Shown: positions 27,480-36,594 of the stretch, in pieces | Layout: every line of letters begins with the position of its first letter | How positions within the stretch are numbered: position 1 is the stretch's first letter | NCBI RefSeq assembly: GCF_020535245.1 | Contig: NZ_CP084910.1 | Location: forward strand, 968,501-1,032,500 | Origin: Asticcacaulis sp. AND118 | GTDB taxonomy: Bacteria > Pseudomonadota > Alphaproteobacteria > Caulobacterales > Caulobacteraceae | Reading direction: 5' to 3' | Length of the DNA: 64,000 nucleotides | Program-made: the position numbers and the translations under genes | The notes under the pieces: generated by a model | Seen by the model: only the letters and a program-made list of their open reading frames with translations | The model's database searches: none | Told to the model about the DNA's origin: nothing

Positions 27480-28316
27480 ATGTTCGGCAATGCGTCCGTT
27501 CCCACCACCCACCACCGTCAGGCCGGCGTCGCCGACGATATCGATTTCGAGATCAAGGGGCAGGAGCTGCAATTCGTCGAGATCGAGCTTGATCCGGGCG
27601 AAAGCGCCATCGCCGAAGCGGGGGGCATGGTGTGGAAGGACGCTTCGGTCGGCATGGCCACGGTGTTCGGCGACGGTTCGGGGCAACAGAAGGGCATCAT
27701 GGGCGCGCTTCTGGGCGCGGGCAAGCGCCTGATCACCGGCGAAAGCCTGTTCACCACCGTCTTCACGCACAATGGCCACGGCAAGGCGCGGGTGGCGTTC
27801 TCGGCGCCGGTGCCGGGCTCGATCATCCCCCTCAAGCTGTCGGATGTCGGCGGGCGGCTGATCTGTCAGAAGGACTCCTTCCTGGCCGCCGCCAAGGGCG
27901 TGTCGCTGGGCATCGCGTTCCAGCGCAAGGTGATGACCGGCCTGTTCGGGGGCGAAGGTTTCATCATGCAGAAGCTGGAAGGCGACGGTTGGGTTTTCGT
28001 GCAGTTCGGCGGCGCGGTGATCGAGCGCACCCTGGCTCCCGGCGAGCAGCTTCACATCGACACGGGCTGCGTGGCGGCCTTTACCGACACGGTCGATTTC
28101 GATCTGGTGCAGGCCGGCGGCGTCAAGTCGATGATCTTCGGCGGCGAAGGCGTCTTCTTCGCGCAACTGACCGGGCCAGGCAAGGTGTGGATTCAGTCGC
28201 TGCCCTTCTCGCGTCTGGCTGGCCGGGTGCTGGCGGCGGCTCAGGGTGCAGGCCCGAACCGCGGCGAAGGTTCGGTGCTGGGCGGGCTAGGCGACCTGAT
28301 CGGCGGTAATAACTAA
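27480..28316 (+). CDS. TIGR00266/AIM24-family protein
   Basis: The 278-residue protein has the family hallmarks: G-Q-E-L-Q-F-V-E-I-E-L-D-P-G-E, A-E-A-G-G-M-V-W, G-E-S-L-F-T-T-V-F, P-G-S-I-I-P-L, L-A-P-G-E-Q-L-H-I-D-T-G-C-V-A-A-F and W-I-Q-S-L-P-F-S-R-L. The fold is a double beta-helix related to tryptophan RNA-binding attenuator-like proteins. Function is not established in bacteria. AGGAGG precedes the ATG. Its last 4 bp overlap the convergent frameshifted lipoprotein gene. Confidence 0.9.
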   Translation: MFGNASVPTTHHRQAGVADDIDFEIKGQELQFVEIELDPGESAIAEAGGMVWKDASVGMATVFGDGSGQQKGIMGALLGAGKRLITGESLFTTVFTHNGHGKARVAFSAPVPGSIIPLKLSDVGGRLICQKDSFLAAAKGVSLGIAFQRKVMTGLFGGEGFIMQKLEGDGWVFVQFGGAVIERTLAPGEQLHIDTGCVAAFTDTVDFDLVQAGGVKSMIFGGEGVFFAQLTGPGKVWIQSLPFSRLAGRVLAAAQGAGPNRGEGSVLGGLGDLIGGNN

Positions 28317-29118
28317 TCCTGTTGAGCCTCAGGCGTATCGCCGGGGGCTTTTTCAGAAGGCTTTTGGGGGCGCGTGGCGGGTACATAGAGACCGGTCACG
28401 CGGTCGATGATGAAGCCTGTCTCGTTGATGCGTCCGCCGTAGGCCGCGCAGGGATCGGTGGCCGTCGTGTATTTGCGTTGCGCCGGCAAGGGCTCAGGCG
28501 ACATGACGCGCGCGGCGTCGTCTCCGAAGGGTTCGGCGAATTGCAGCGCGTCGCCCAGACGCGACAGGGACGGCGAGTCCGTGCCCAGCGCCTGCGCCTG
28601 ACGCGCCCAGACGATGGCGGCGACCTGACGCTCCTTCACCTTCATCTCGGCCTCGGCCCCCAGACCGCCCAGCGTACCGGGCAGGCGCACGCCTAGCGGC
28701 CCCGGAATGAAGAAGTTGGCCACCGCCGCCGCCCCTGAGCCTGCCGTGCCGGTCGGCTCGAACCAGATGACCGCTGAATGGACCTCGGCATCGCTCTGCG
28801 CCGGGTCGCCGACCATCTCGTAGCGTTCGGCCAGTTCAAAACACAGTTGCGCCTCGACCTCAGTCAGCACGAGGGTTTTTTCGTTGTCTTTCAGGATGTA
28901 ACGCGTCGTTTCGCCGGTCGCCAGCCGCGTGGGGTGCAGATAGACGCGTTTGACCTGGTTGAGCGCCGTTGTGTCGCGGTATTCGCGGGTGGTGGTGCGG
29001 CCCGCTTGCCGGGTTTGAGCTGGTCGGTCGAGGACAGGCTCGACACGTCGCTGGTGGGCGCGCCCGCGCAGGCCGTCAGGCTGAGAGCAGTAGCAAGGAG
29101 GGCGAGGGCGCGCAGCAT
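28313..29118 (-). pseudogene. Lipoprotein gene with a single frameshift
   Basis: ATG 29118 starts a lipoprotein signal (M-L-R-A-L-A-L-L, then L-S-L-T-A-C) that reads well to L-K-P-G. The frame then continues into a poor Arg/Pro/Ser-rich tail. From about 29005 a different frame carries the evident continuation (T-T-T-R-E-Y-R-D-T-T-A-L-N-Q-V-K-R-V-Y-L) and stays open to the stop at 28313. A one-base loss near 29001-29015 explains both parts. Neither half has other defects, so the change is recent or an assembly error. The repaired product would be a lipoprotein of about 267 residues of unknown function. Confidence 0.65.
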
Positions 29119-29199
29119 GTCAGGTTCCTTTATGTGATGGCAAAGATACGAGCAGGTATCGCTGCCGGATTGCAATGGGGAAATGCACAGGGGAGATAG

Positions 29200-30012
29200 A
29201 TGGCCATAGGGTGTGCGATTGCGTCGATGCCGTCCTCATGCCATGAAGCCCGGATGGAACTGGAAAATCGTACGGCCACGCCGCTTAACTTTATCGTCCT
29301 GCTGGCTGTGTTCGGGGCGGCAGGGCTGGTGCTCTGGATGCGTCCCGAAGTGGCGGGCATCGCCACCTTCGGCTTTGCGCTGGTGGGCTGGATCGTCGGC
29401 CTGTGCCTGCATGAGTTCGGTCATGCGGCCTCGGCGGCGGCGTTCGGTGATTATTCGGTCAGGCAGCGCGGTTATCTGACGCTCGACCCGGTCGTCTATA
29501 TCAACGGGCCGAACAGCATCGTCCTGCCTGTGCTGATCCTCGTGCTGGGGGGCATCGCCTTGCCGGGGGCGGCGGTGATGATGCGCCCCGACCTGATCCG
29601 TCACCGCTGGCAGTCGTCGCTGATCTCGCTGGCCGGACCGATTATGAGCCTCGTCTTCGCATTGATGACCTATACGGCCGGTCAGATGGCGATAAGCAAT
29701 GGCGCGCCGGAGGTGTTTGCTCAGGCCCTGACCCTGCTGGCCTTCTTCAACCTGATGGCGTTCGTGCTCAACCTGCTGCCCGTTCCGGGCTTCGACGGCT
29801 TCGGCGTCATCACGCCATTATTGCCGCAGCCTCTGCGCGGTATGGCCGAGCAGTTAGAGCGGATGCCGTGGATCAGTCTGCTGGCGTTGGTGGTCATCTT
29901 CTTCTTCGGCTTCCCATACATCTTTGCCCTGCTGCGTATCGTGGCCGGCGTGCTCGGGTTGGACCTGAGCGGAGCGCAACCGGCTCTGGAGCGGTTCCGT
30001 TTCTGGGGTTAA
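29200..30012 (+). CDS. M50-type (site-2 protease-like) membrane metallopeptidase
   Basis: The 270-residue protein has about six membrane segments, the zinc motif H71-E-F-G-H75 and the partner N-L-L-P-V-P-G-F-D199-G. Together these define the site-2 protease fold. Members cut substrates within or near the membrane, often to release sigma or transcription factors. It lacks a PDZ domain, so it belongs to the short, Rip-like or YwhC-like group. GGGGAG precedes ATG 29200; ATG 29254 is an alternative start. Confidence 0.88.
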   Translation: MAIGCAIASMPSSCHEARMELENRTATPLNFIVLLAVFGAAGLVLWMRPEVAGIATFGFALVGWIVGLCLHEFGHAASAAAFGDYSVRQRGYLTLDPVVYINGPNSIVLPVLILVLGGIALPGAAVMMRPDLIRHRWQSSLISLAGPIMSLVFALMTYTAGQMAISNGAPEVFAQALTLLAFFNLMAFVLNLLPVPGFDGFGVITPLLPQPLRGMAEQLERMPWISLLALVVIFFFGFPYIFALLRIVAGVLGLDLSGAQPALERFRFWG

Positions 30013-31214
30013 AACTCAAAAAGATCGGCATCCGGATCCCTGCGCCCGGTCAGTTCGGCGGCCAGCAACTCCGCCGCCAGCCGCGAGAAGGTGATGCCGT
30101 TGCCGCCATAGGCGAGGATGGCGTAGAGATTGGCCTTGCCCGGCACGGCGCCTATGGTCGGCAGGCCGGTCACCGACGCGCCGAACGACCCGCACCAGGC
30201 GCGGTCGGCGCGCGGATCGACGTGCGGGAACAGCTTTTTCAGCTTCTCCTCCAGCCGCCTGGTCTTCTGCGGCAAAAGCGCGTCGCGGCTGTCTTCGTCG
30301 GAAAACTCTTCGTCCTCTCCACCGCAGATGATGCGCCCGTCCGGTGTGGCGCGCACGTAAAGGTAGGGATCGGCGGCCTCCCAGATCATGGCGCGGTCCG
30401 GCCATAGCTTGTCCGGCTGCGGTTTGGTTGCCAGCGCCCAGGTCGAATGCAGGCTGTGCTTGCGGCCGCGGATGGCGGCGGGGGTCTCGTAACCGGTGGC
30501 GTAGATGGCGTGGCGGGCGCGTACGGTTGGCCCTTGCGCCGTTAGAATCTCCACGCCGTCGCGGTGCGTTTCGATATCCGCGACATCGACCTGGGACAGG
30601 ATTTCCGCGTCGCGCGCCATAGCCGCACGCAGGAAGCCGCCGGCCATACGCAGCGGGTTGGCGGTGAGATTGCCGACACTGAGGAGCGCTGCCTCACGGT
30701 CGATGCCGTAGCGGTCCCGCAATTCGCCGCGGGTCAGATAGTCGGCGGGTAGGCCAGCGGTGCGGCGGCGCTCGCCCTCCTGTTTCAATCCGCCGGCATC
30801 GAGGACATTGCCGCTGAGGTAGAGGGTCGGGCGCGGGCTTTGGCCGCATTTGATACCCAGCAGGGCCATGCGCGCGCTGAGGCTGTCGAGCGCCAGCTTC
30901 GACCGCCGCCACGCCCGGATGGCCTTGTCCGCCCCGATCTGCTGCGACAGCCGACCGAGCGGCTGATCGATTTCGGATTGCAGCAGGGCGGTCGAGGCCG
31001 CTGTCGAGCCCATCAGCGGGCGCCGCCGATCGAGCAGTAATACCCTGAAGCCTTCGGCGCTGAGCGCTTCGGCGGCCATGGCGCCGGTGACGCCGGCGCC
31101 GATGATGGCGATGTCGCAGGTGCGGTCGCGCGTCAGGGCGCGGGTGGGCAGGCGGGGGCGGGGATAGGCCAGCCAGACGGGCTCGCCGGTGCGCAGATCT
31201 CTGTGGGGTGTCAT
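30009..31214 (-). CDS. FAD-dependent DAO-family amine/amino-acid oxidoreductase
   Basis: The 401-residue protein has the FAD dinucleotide motif I-A-I-I-G-A-G-V-T-G (about 35-44). The C-terminal G-L-P-T-I-G and Y-G-G-N-G-I-T-F-S signatures of the D-amino-acid-oxidase/GlpD superfamily are also present. It resembles the PuuB-type enzyme at 32435 in domain plan but is clearly distinct in sequence. It may oxidise an amine, betaine or amino acid. It is on the same strand as the MCP-Cache gene and the puu genes. Confidence 0.85.
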   Translation of the reverse strand: MTPHRDLRTGEPVWLAYPRPRLPTRALTRDRTCDIAIIGAGVTGAMAAEALSAEGFRVLLLDRRRPLMGSTAASTALLQSEIDQPLGRLSQQIGADKAIRAWRRSKLALDSLSARMALLGIKCGQSPRPTLYLSGNVLDAGGLKQEGERRRTAGLPADYLTRGELRDRYGIDREAALLSVGNLTANPLRMAGGFLRAAMARDAEILSQVDVADIETHRDGVEILTAQGPTVRARHAIYATGYETPAAIRGRKHSLHSTWALATKPQPDKLWPDRAMIWEAADPYLYVRATPDGRIICGGEDEEFSDEDSRDALLPQKTRRLEEKLKKLFPHVDPRADRAWCGSFGASVTGLPTIGAVPGKANLYAILAYGGNGITFSRLAAELLAAELTGRRDPDADLFEF

Positions 31215-31258
31215 GCGCCGATCCTGAGGCCGGAGGGCATCAGGGATCGATAGGGCTT

Positions 31259-32308
31259 CTAGCCTTCCTGAACAATGACACCATACCAGCCGAGGCCTTC
31301 ATAGGTCTCGTAACCGGGCGTGCGGTGGAAGGCCACCAGTCGGTCGGCGCGGTCGGTGTAGTGGCCGAAGGCGCGGCCTTTTGTATCCAGCGGGACGCGT
31401 TCGCTCAGGGTGCCGCGTCCGTCGGAGGACGCAATAATCAGGCCCTGCGCGTCGGTGAGCAGGACGCGGGTGCGCTTCTTTTCCTCGTCGGACAGGCGCA
31501 CGCCCTTGACGATGGTTTCGGCCTGAGGCTGCCAGTCGAAATGCACCCCCAGGACGCCGATGAGTTCGCCGTCGGCCTGTCCGCCGACGCGCACACCGGT
31601 GGCGTAGGAGGCAACCTGCGCGCCCTTCAGCAGCGGTTCGGTGGTGATGTCGGCGACGGCGAAGTCGTTGCCGCTGTGCAGGCCCAGCGCCTTCTGGAAC
31701 CAGTCGCGCGAGGCAACATTCTGACCGGTTGCGCCGAAGCGGTCCGGACGGCCATTGGCGATAACATTGCCGTTCAGATCGCACAGCCACAGGTCGATAT
31801 AGACCGTATAGGCGTCGAGAATGACGCCCAGACGCGACGAGGCATAGGCGCAGCCGTCCTGTGTCGGATTGGAGGCGGCTTCCCACACGGCGGAATCGGT
31901 GGCCCACCAGCGCACGTCGCAGGTACGCTCATAGAGGTTGCGGTCGATCAGTTCGATGGCGTTGAGCGCCAGATCCGTCAGGCGCGCGCCCTGCGCCTGC
32001 AGCGCCATGTCGCGGGTCAGCTTTTCCAGCGCCTCGATCTCGCCGCCCAGTTCGGAAGCGAGCGACAGGGAGAGGCCCTCGACCTGGGTTGAGATATTGC
32101 GCACTTCGTCGGCGACGACGCCGAAGCCCGCCCCCATCTCACCGGCGCGGCGCGCTTCTATCAGGGCGTTGAGCGCGAGGATGCGCAGGGTGTTGGTCAC
32201 CTGACGGATGTCGCGAACCTTGTGCCGCGTCAGGTCGCGCGCCCGCTCTGTGCGCGCGATGATGTCATTGACCGATACCTGTTCCCCGATGGTCGAGAGC
32301 GCGTCCAC
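31259..32308 (-). CDS. Soluble chemotaxis-type signalling protein with C-terminal Cache domain
   Basis: This 349-residue protein reverses the usual order. Residues about 20-115 are an MCP signalling helix pair with the tip I-L-A-L-N-A-L-I-E-A-R-R-A-G-E and G-F-G-V-V-A-D-E-V-R. Residues about 125-340 are a Cache-type sensor (W-F-Q-K-A-L, then G-V-L-G-V-H-F-D-W). No membrane segment or signal peptide is visible, so the sensor appears cytosolic, which is rare for Cache. It lies between an amine oxidase gene and puuB, so an amine or polyamine ligand is conceivable. Confidence 0.82.
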   Translation of the reverse strand: MDALSTIGEQVSVNDIIARTERARDLTRHKVRDIRQVTNTLRILALNALIEARRAGEMGAGFGVVADEVRNISTQVEGLSLSLASELGGEIEALEKLTRDMALQAQGARLTDLALNAIELIDRNLYERTCDVRWWATDSAVWEAASNPTQDGCAYASSRLGVILDAYTVYIDLWLCDLNGNVIANGRPDRFGATGQNVASRDWFQKALGLHSGNDFAVADITTEPLLKGAQVASYATGVRVGGQADGELIGVLGVHFDWQPQAETIVKGVRLSDEEKKRTRVLLTDAQGLIIASSDGRGTLSERVPLDTKGRAFGHYTDRADRLVAFHRTPGYETYEGLGWYGVIVQEG

Positions 32309-32434
32309 GAATCATCCCCTGCTACCGCTGTCAGGCGAAGAGGGAACAGGCGTTTGACGATGGTTGCAAGCCCAACCATCGCCGCAACGCACAATTTCCG
32401 TGTATACAATGTGGTTTTTGAGATTGAATAGGTG

Positions 32435-33718
32435 CTAAAGCCTGTCCCTGAGGGCGTACCAGCTCAGTCCGGCAATCATGGCGGGTGTGCGTAACCACTT
32501 ACCACCCGGAAAGGGTGGGGTTTTCAGTTGCGATAACAGCGCGGCATCGCGATCATTGCCCATGACGGCGCGGGCCAGAAGGGTGCCGAAATAGGGGGCC
32601 AACACCACCCCCTGACCGCTGTAGCCGGCGCTGACCCAGACGTCCGGCGTGAGCAGGCGCACAAAAGGCGCGCGGCTGAGCGTGATGGCGAGCGTCCCCC
32701 CCCAGCCATGGGTGATCTCGATGGTTTCAAGCTGCGGATAGACCTTCAGCATGTTGCGGCGGACAAAGGCGCGGATGTCCTTGGGGAACCACGGCGTGTA
32801 GTTTTCGCCGCCGCCGAACAGCAGGCGATTGTCCGGCGTCTTGCGCCAGTAATTGACCACGAAGCGCGAGTCTGCCGCGGCAAAACCGTGCGGCAGGATG
32901 AGGTCATCAGGCAGGGGCGCGGTGGTCAGGATGAAGTTGTTGATCGGCAGCACATGCGCATCGACCTGCGCATCCAGCCCCGGCATATAGCCATTGCCGC
33001 AGATCAGCAGCTTGCGCGCCCGCAGGCGGCCGTTTTTCAGGTGTAGTGTCACGCCGTTGGCGGTGGTTTCGTAGCGCGTGACGCGGCTGCGTTCATAAAG
33101 CGTCGCACCGGCTGTCATCGCGGCTCGGGCCAGACCCAGAGCCAGCTTGAGCGGGTGCAGGTGGCCGCCGCCAGCGTCGAACAGGCCGCCGTGATAGACG
33201 TCGGTGCCGAGTTCGCCGGTAACTTCGGCCTTATCCATGAAGCGCAGCTTGTTATAGCCATAGCGCTGGGAGACGAAGTCAGCATAGGCGCGGTCCTCGT
33301 CGGCGAAACGCGGGCGGTGCCAGGCGTGGATCAGACCGTGACGCAACTCGCAGTCGATGCCGTGCGTGTCGATCAGGCCATGCAGGTGCGTCTTGGCGGT
33401 TTCGGCCATCTCCCACAGTTCGCGCGCCGCATCAGCCCCCAGTTGGCTTTCCAGGGTTTGCGGATCGACGCGCTGACCGGTGTGCAATTGCCCGCCATTG
33501 CGCCCGGACGCGCCAGAGCCGATTTCCGCCCCTTCGAGCAGGGTGACGGAGACGCCTTTGCGGGCTAGTTCGAGCGCCGCGCCTAAGCCCGTATAGCCCC
33601 CGCCGATAATCGCCACGTCGGTGTCGACCTCGCCCTGAAACGCGGGCAGGTTCAGCCGCCCGACCGTATCGGCGTACCAGGAGCCTTCGGGATGTCCGGT
33701 GTTGCGGGCGGTGGTCAT
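32435..33718 (-). CDS. puuB: Gamma-glutamylputrescine oxidase-like FAD enzyme
   Basis: The 427-residue protein has the PuuB layout: N-terminal W-Y-A-D-T, FAD motif D-V-A-I-I-G-G-G-Y-T-G-L, E-I-G-S-G-A-S-G-R-N-G-G-Q, and C-terminal A-G-Y-S-G-Q-G-V-V-L-A-P-Y. It would oxidise gamma-glutamylputrescine to the aldehyde with release of peroxide. The PuuA-type synthetase lies upstream on the same strand, separated only by a mosaic palindromic repeat. The specificity rests on this pairing and on family likeness. Confidence 0.85.
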   Translation of the reverse strand: MTTARNTGHPEGSWYADTVGRLNLPAFQGEVDTDVAIIGGGYTGLGAALELARKGVSVTLLEGAEIGSGASGRNGGQLHTGQRVDPQTLESQLGADAARELWEMAETAKTHLHGLIDTHGIDCELRHGLIHAWHRPRFADEDRAYADFVSQRYGYNKLRFMDKAEVTGELGTDVYHGGLFDAGGGHLHPLKLALGLARAAMTAGATLYERSRVTRYETTANGVTLHLKNGRLRARKLLICGNGYMPGLDAQVDAHVLPINNFILTTAPLPDDLILPHGFAAADSRFVVNYWRKTPDNRLLFGGGENYTPWFPKDIRAFVRRNMLKVYPQLETIEITHGWGGTLAITLSRAPFVRLLTPDVWVSAGYSGQGVVLAPYFGTLLARAVMGNDRDAALLSQLKTPPFPGGKWLRTPAMIAGLSWYALRDRL

Positions 33719-33726
33719 TCGGTACT

Positions 33727-33860
33727 CCCCCTCTCCCCGTTTACGGGGAGAGGGTCGGGGTGAGGGGCATGACTAACGAGGCAACGCGCAAGGCGATAAG
33801 TCGGTTCGCCCCTCATCCGACGTTTCGCGCCACCTTCTCCCCGCATGCGGGGAGAAGGAC
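33727..33860. repeat. Mosaic palindromic element R1 (between puuA and puuB)
   Basis: It starts with CCCTCTCCCCG-TTTA-CGGGGAGAGGG and ends with CTTCTCCCCGCATGCGGGGAGAAG. The middle shares GGGGTGAGGGGC and CCCCTCATCCGACG-type blocks with R2-R5. Both end hairpins could form in the puuA-puuB transcript. Confidence 0.8.
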
Positions 33861-33865
33861 AGTGG

Positions 33866-35269
33866 CTACACATTCAACAACAGGAACTCGCGTTCCCACG
33901 GGCTGATGGTGCGCATGAAGGTCTCGTACTCGTAATGCTTGACGCGGGCATAGGCGGTGACGAAGGCCGGGCTGAGGATGGCGTTCAGGGCTTCCGACCG
34001 TTCCAGCTTGATCACCGACTGGATCAGCGAATAGGGCAGTTCCGCCGACGGGTCGTTCGACACGTCGGTATCTACAGGAGCCGTGGGTTTCAGGCCTTCG
34101 ACCATGCCCAGATAGCCGCAGGCCAGAACCGCCGCGATGGCCAGGTACGGATTGGCGTCCGACGAGGGCAGGCGGTTTTCCAGACGCCGGTTGTCGGCGT
34201 CGGACGGCGGCACGCGCAGGCCCGCCGTGCGATTATCGAAGCCCCAGTGCGTATTGACCGGTGCACCCGACCCCTTGGACAGGCGGCGGTAGGAGTTGAC
34301 ATAGGGGGCCAGCAACGACACGGCGGCGGGCATGTATTTCTGCTGACCGGCGATGAAGCTGAAGAACAGTTCGGTCGGCTCGCCCGTCTTGGGATCGGAA
34401 AAGAGATTGCGGCCGGTCCTGGGATCGACGATCGACTGGTGGATGTGCATGGCCGAGCCCGGCTCCAGCGCCATCGGCTTGGCCATGAAGGTGGCGTAGA
34501 TGTCGTGCTCCAGCGCCGTTTCCTTGATTGTGCGCTTGAACATGAAGACCTGATCGGCCAGCTCCAGCGGATCGCCGTGGCGCAGGTTGATCTCCATCTG
34601 GGCCACGCCCGATTCGTGGATCAGGGTGTCGATCTCAAGCCCCTGCGCCTCCGAATATTCGTACATGTCCTCGAACAGGCCATCGAACTCGTTGACCGCC
34701 GAAATCGAATAGCCCTGACGGCCGGTTTCCGGACGGCCCGAGCGGCCCACAGGCGGTTTCAGCGCATAGTCGGGGTCGATATTCTTTTCGACGAGGTAGA
34801 ATTCCAGTTCCGGCGCGATGACCGGGTTCCAGCCTTTTTCATGATAGAGGCTCATCACACGGCGCAGCACCTGGCGCGGGCTTTCCTCGACCGGACGGCC
34901 GTCGGGATGGAAGGCGTCATGGATGATCTGCGCCGTCGGGTCGGTCGCCCACGGCACAGCGGCCAGGGTGCGAAAATCCGGACGCAGGAAGATGTCGGTG
35001 TCGGACTGCACCGTGCCGACAATGCCTTCCAGATCGGGGAAGTCGCCGGTGATGGTCTGATAGAAGATCGACAGCGGCAGGTTCATGGTCTGGGCCGTCA
35101 GGAACTTGCGCACCGGCATGATCTTGCCGCGCGCTACCCCGGCGAGATCGGGGACCATGCACTCGATCTCCTCGATATTCTGCTCGGCCAGCCAGCCGGC
35201 GGCTTCGGAGACGTCAGCGGCCCCGCGCTTGGAAAAGCCGGTCTGCGGACGTTTGGACTTCGATTTCAT
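33866..35269 (-). CDS. puuA: Gamma-glutamylputrescine synthetase-like glutamine synthetase
   Basis: The 467-residue protein is a glutamine-synthetase-fold ligase with N-terminal I-E-C-M-V-P-D-L-A-G-V-A-R-G-K. The active-site segments E-L-E-F-Y-L-V, M-E-I-N-L-R-H-G-D, G-S-A-M-H-I-H-Q-S, and N-T-H-W-G-F-D-N-R-T-A-G-L-R-V-P are all present. PuuA joins glutamate to putrescine with ATP, the first step of the Puu route. The adjacent puuB-type gene supports this over a general glutamine synthetase. The other Puu genes (puuC, puuD) are not in the window. Confidence 0.88.
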   Translation of the reverse strand: MKSKSKRPQTGFSKRGAADVSEAAGWLAEQNIEEIECMVPDLAGVARGKIMPVRKFLTAQTMNLPLSIFYQTITGDFPDLEGIVGTVQSDTDIFLRPDFRTLAAVPWATDPTAQIIHDAFHPDGRPVEESPRQVLRRVMSLYHEKGWNPVIAPELEFYLVEKNIDPDYALKPPVGRSGRPETGRQGYSISAVNEFDGLFEDMYEYSEAQGLEIDTLIHESGVAQMEINLRHGDPLELADQVFMFKRTIKETALEHDIYATFMAKPMALEPGSAMHIHQSIVDPRTGRNLFSDPKTGEPTELFFSFIAGQQKYMPAAVSLLAPYVNSYRRLSKGSGAPVNTHWGFDNRTAGLRVPPSDADNRRLENRLPSSDANPYLAIAAVLACGYLGMVEGLKPTAPVDTDVSNDPSAELPYSLIQSVIKLERSEALNAILSPAFVTAYARVKHYEYETFMRTISPWEREFLLLNV

Positions 35270-35451
35270 GGTTCACACTTCAGGAATGGATTTTTGATCC
35301 GGCGCCGGGTTGGCTAGGGCGGATGATGACGCGGGTCGCGCGGGTTTGGCAACCCTGCATCTGGCCCGCCTCCGGCCTTATCTAAATTGTGATCACAATT
35401 TCCGGCGTTTGTCGAGCCACGGAGCCGGTTCTTCTGACCAAGGATGGCAAT

Positions 35452-36594
35452 ATGAACTTCGATATCCGCGACGGGTTTACCGGCCTGCCGATCTGGGTCG
35501 GCGTAACCGCCGTCGCCATGACCGCTTTCGCGGCAGCTTTCGGGGTCGCGTTTATGATCATGTTGTTCGCCAAATGGCGCTCCAAACGGCACCTGACGGC
35601 GCTCTATCGCTTCGACGTCAACCGCCTGAAAAAGCCGCTTTATACGGTGTGGCCGTTGCTGGCGGCGGCCATCGCGGTGCGGGTGGTCTGGCCCGACGTG
35701 GTGCATGTCGAAGCCTTCGGCACCGCGACCAAGTTCCTGACCATATTGCTTATCTACTGGCTGGCCCTGTGCGCCATCGAAATTGTAACGGCCAGTGTGT
35801 CGCGCCGTTACGACATCACGGTAAAGGACAATCTGAAGGCCCGTCGGGTCCATACGCAGATCACCCTGGTGCGGCGACTGGCGACCTTCCTGCTGGCCGT
35901 GCTGACCCTGGCGGCCACCTTCCTGCTGTTCGATGAACTGCGCGGTTTGGGCGTCAGTCTGCTGGCCTCGGCCGGTGTGGCCGGCATCGTCATCGGCTTC
36001 GCCGCGCAGAAGACGCTCGGCAACCTGCTGGCCGGCATTCAGATCGCGCTGACCCAGCCGATCCGGCTGGAGGACGCCGTGGTGGTCGAAGGCGAATGGG
36101 GCTGGATCGAGGAGATCACCCTGACCTATGTGGTGGTGCGCATCTGGGATCTGCGGCGGCTGGTCCTGCCGATTAGCTACTTCATCGAAAAGCCGTTCCA
36201 GAACTGGACGCGCACCTCGGCCAGCATCATCGGCACGGTGGAACTTTATGCCGACTACAGCCTGCCCGTCGAGCCGCTGCGGGCGCACCTGCTGGAACTG
36301 CTGGACAAGACCGACCTGTGGGACAAGCAGGTGCAGGTGGTGCAACTGACCGAAACCTATCCCGACGTGGTGAAGATCCGCATTCTGGTCAGCGCCGCCG
36401 ATTCGCCCACCGCCTTCGACCTGCGTTGCTACGTGCGCGAAAACATGGTGGCCTTTATCACCGCCCGCTATCCGCAGTGCCTGCCCAAGACGCGGGCTCT
36501 GGTCGAAGAGGGTGGCGAAACGCGGCGCAAACCGCTAAAGCCCGGCATCAGCGATCCTGCCGACTCCGCCGCTGCCGTGACGAATGCTGTTTGA
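35452..36594 (+). CDS. MscS-family mechanosensitive channel
   Basis: ATG 35452 (AAGGA upstream) is preferred over in-frame ATG 35389. The 380-residue protein has about four membrane helices and a pore helix region A-S-A-G-V-A-G-I-V-I-G-F-A-A-Q-K-T-L-G-N-L-L-A-G. The beta domain follows with D-A-V-V-V-E-G-E-W-G and the R-R-L-V-L-P-I-S-Y-F segment. It would open on membrane stretch to release solutes. Its 3' end overlaps the methyltransferase start by 11 bp, so the two are likely co-transcribed. Confidence 0.9.
   Translation: MNFDIRDGFTGLPIWVGVTAVAMTAFAAAFGVAFMIMLFAKWRSKRHLTALYRFDVNRLKKPLYTVWPLLAAAIAVRVVWPDVVHVEAFGTATKFLTILLIYWLALCAIEIVTASVSRRYDITVKDNLKARRVHTQITLVRRLATFLLAVLTLAATFLLFDELRGLGVSLLASAGVAGIVIGFAAQKTLGNLLAGIQIALTQPIRLEDAVVVEGEWGWIEEITLTYVVVRIWDLRRLVLPISYFIEKPFQNWTRTSASIIGTVELYADYSLPVEPLRAHLLELLDKTDLWDKQVQVVQLTETYPDVVKIRILVSAADSPTAFDLRCYVRENMVAFITARYPQCLPKTRALVEEGGETRRKPLKPGISDPADSAAAVTNAV

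Noticed and set aside
33845-35317. 490-codon frame antisense to puuA
   Set aside because: Shadow of the puuA codon pattern; it even runs through the mosaic repeat.
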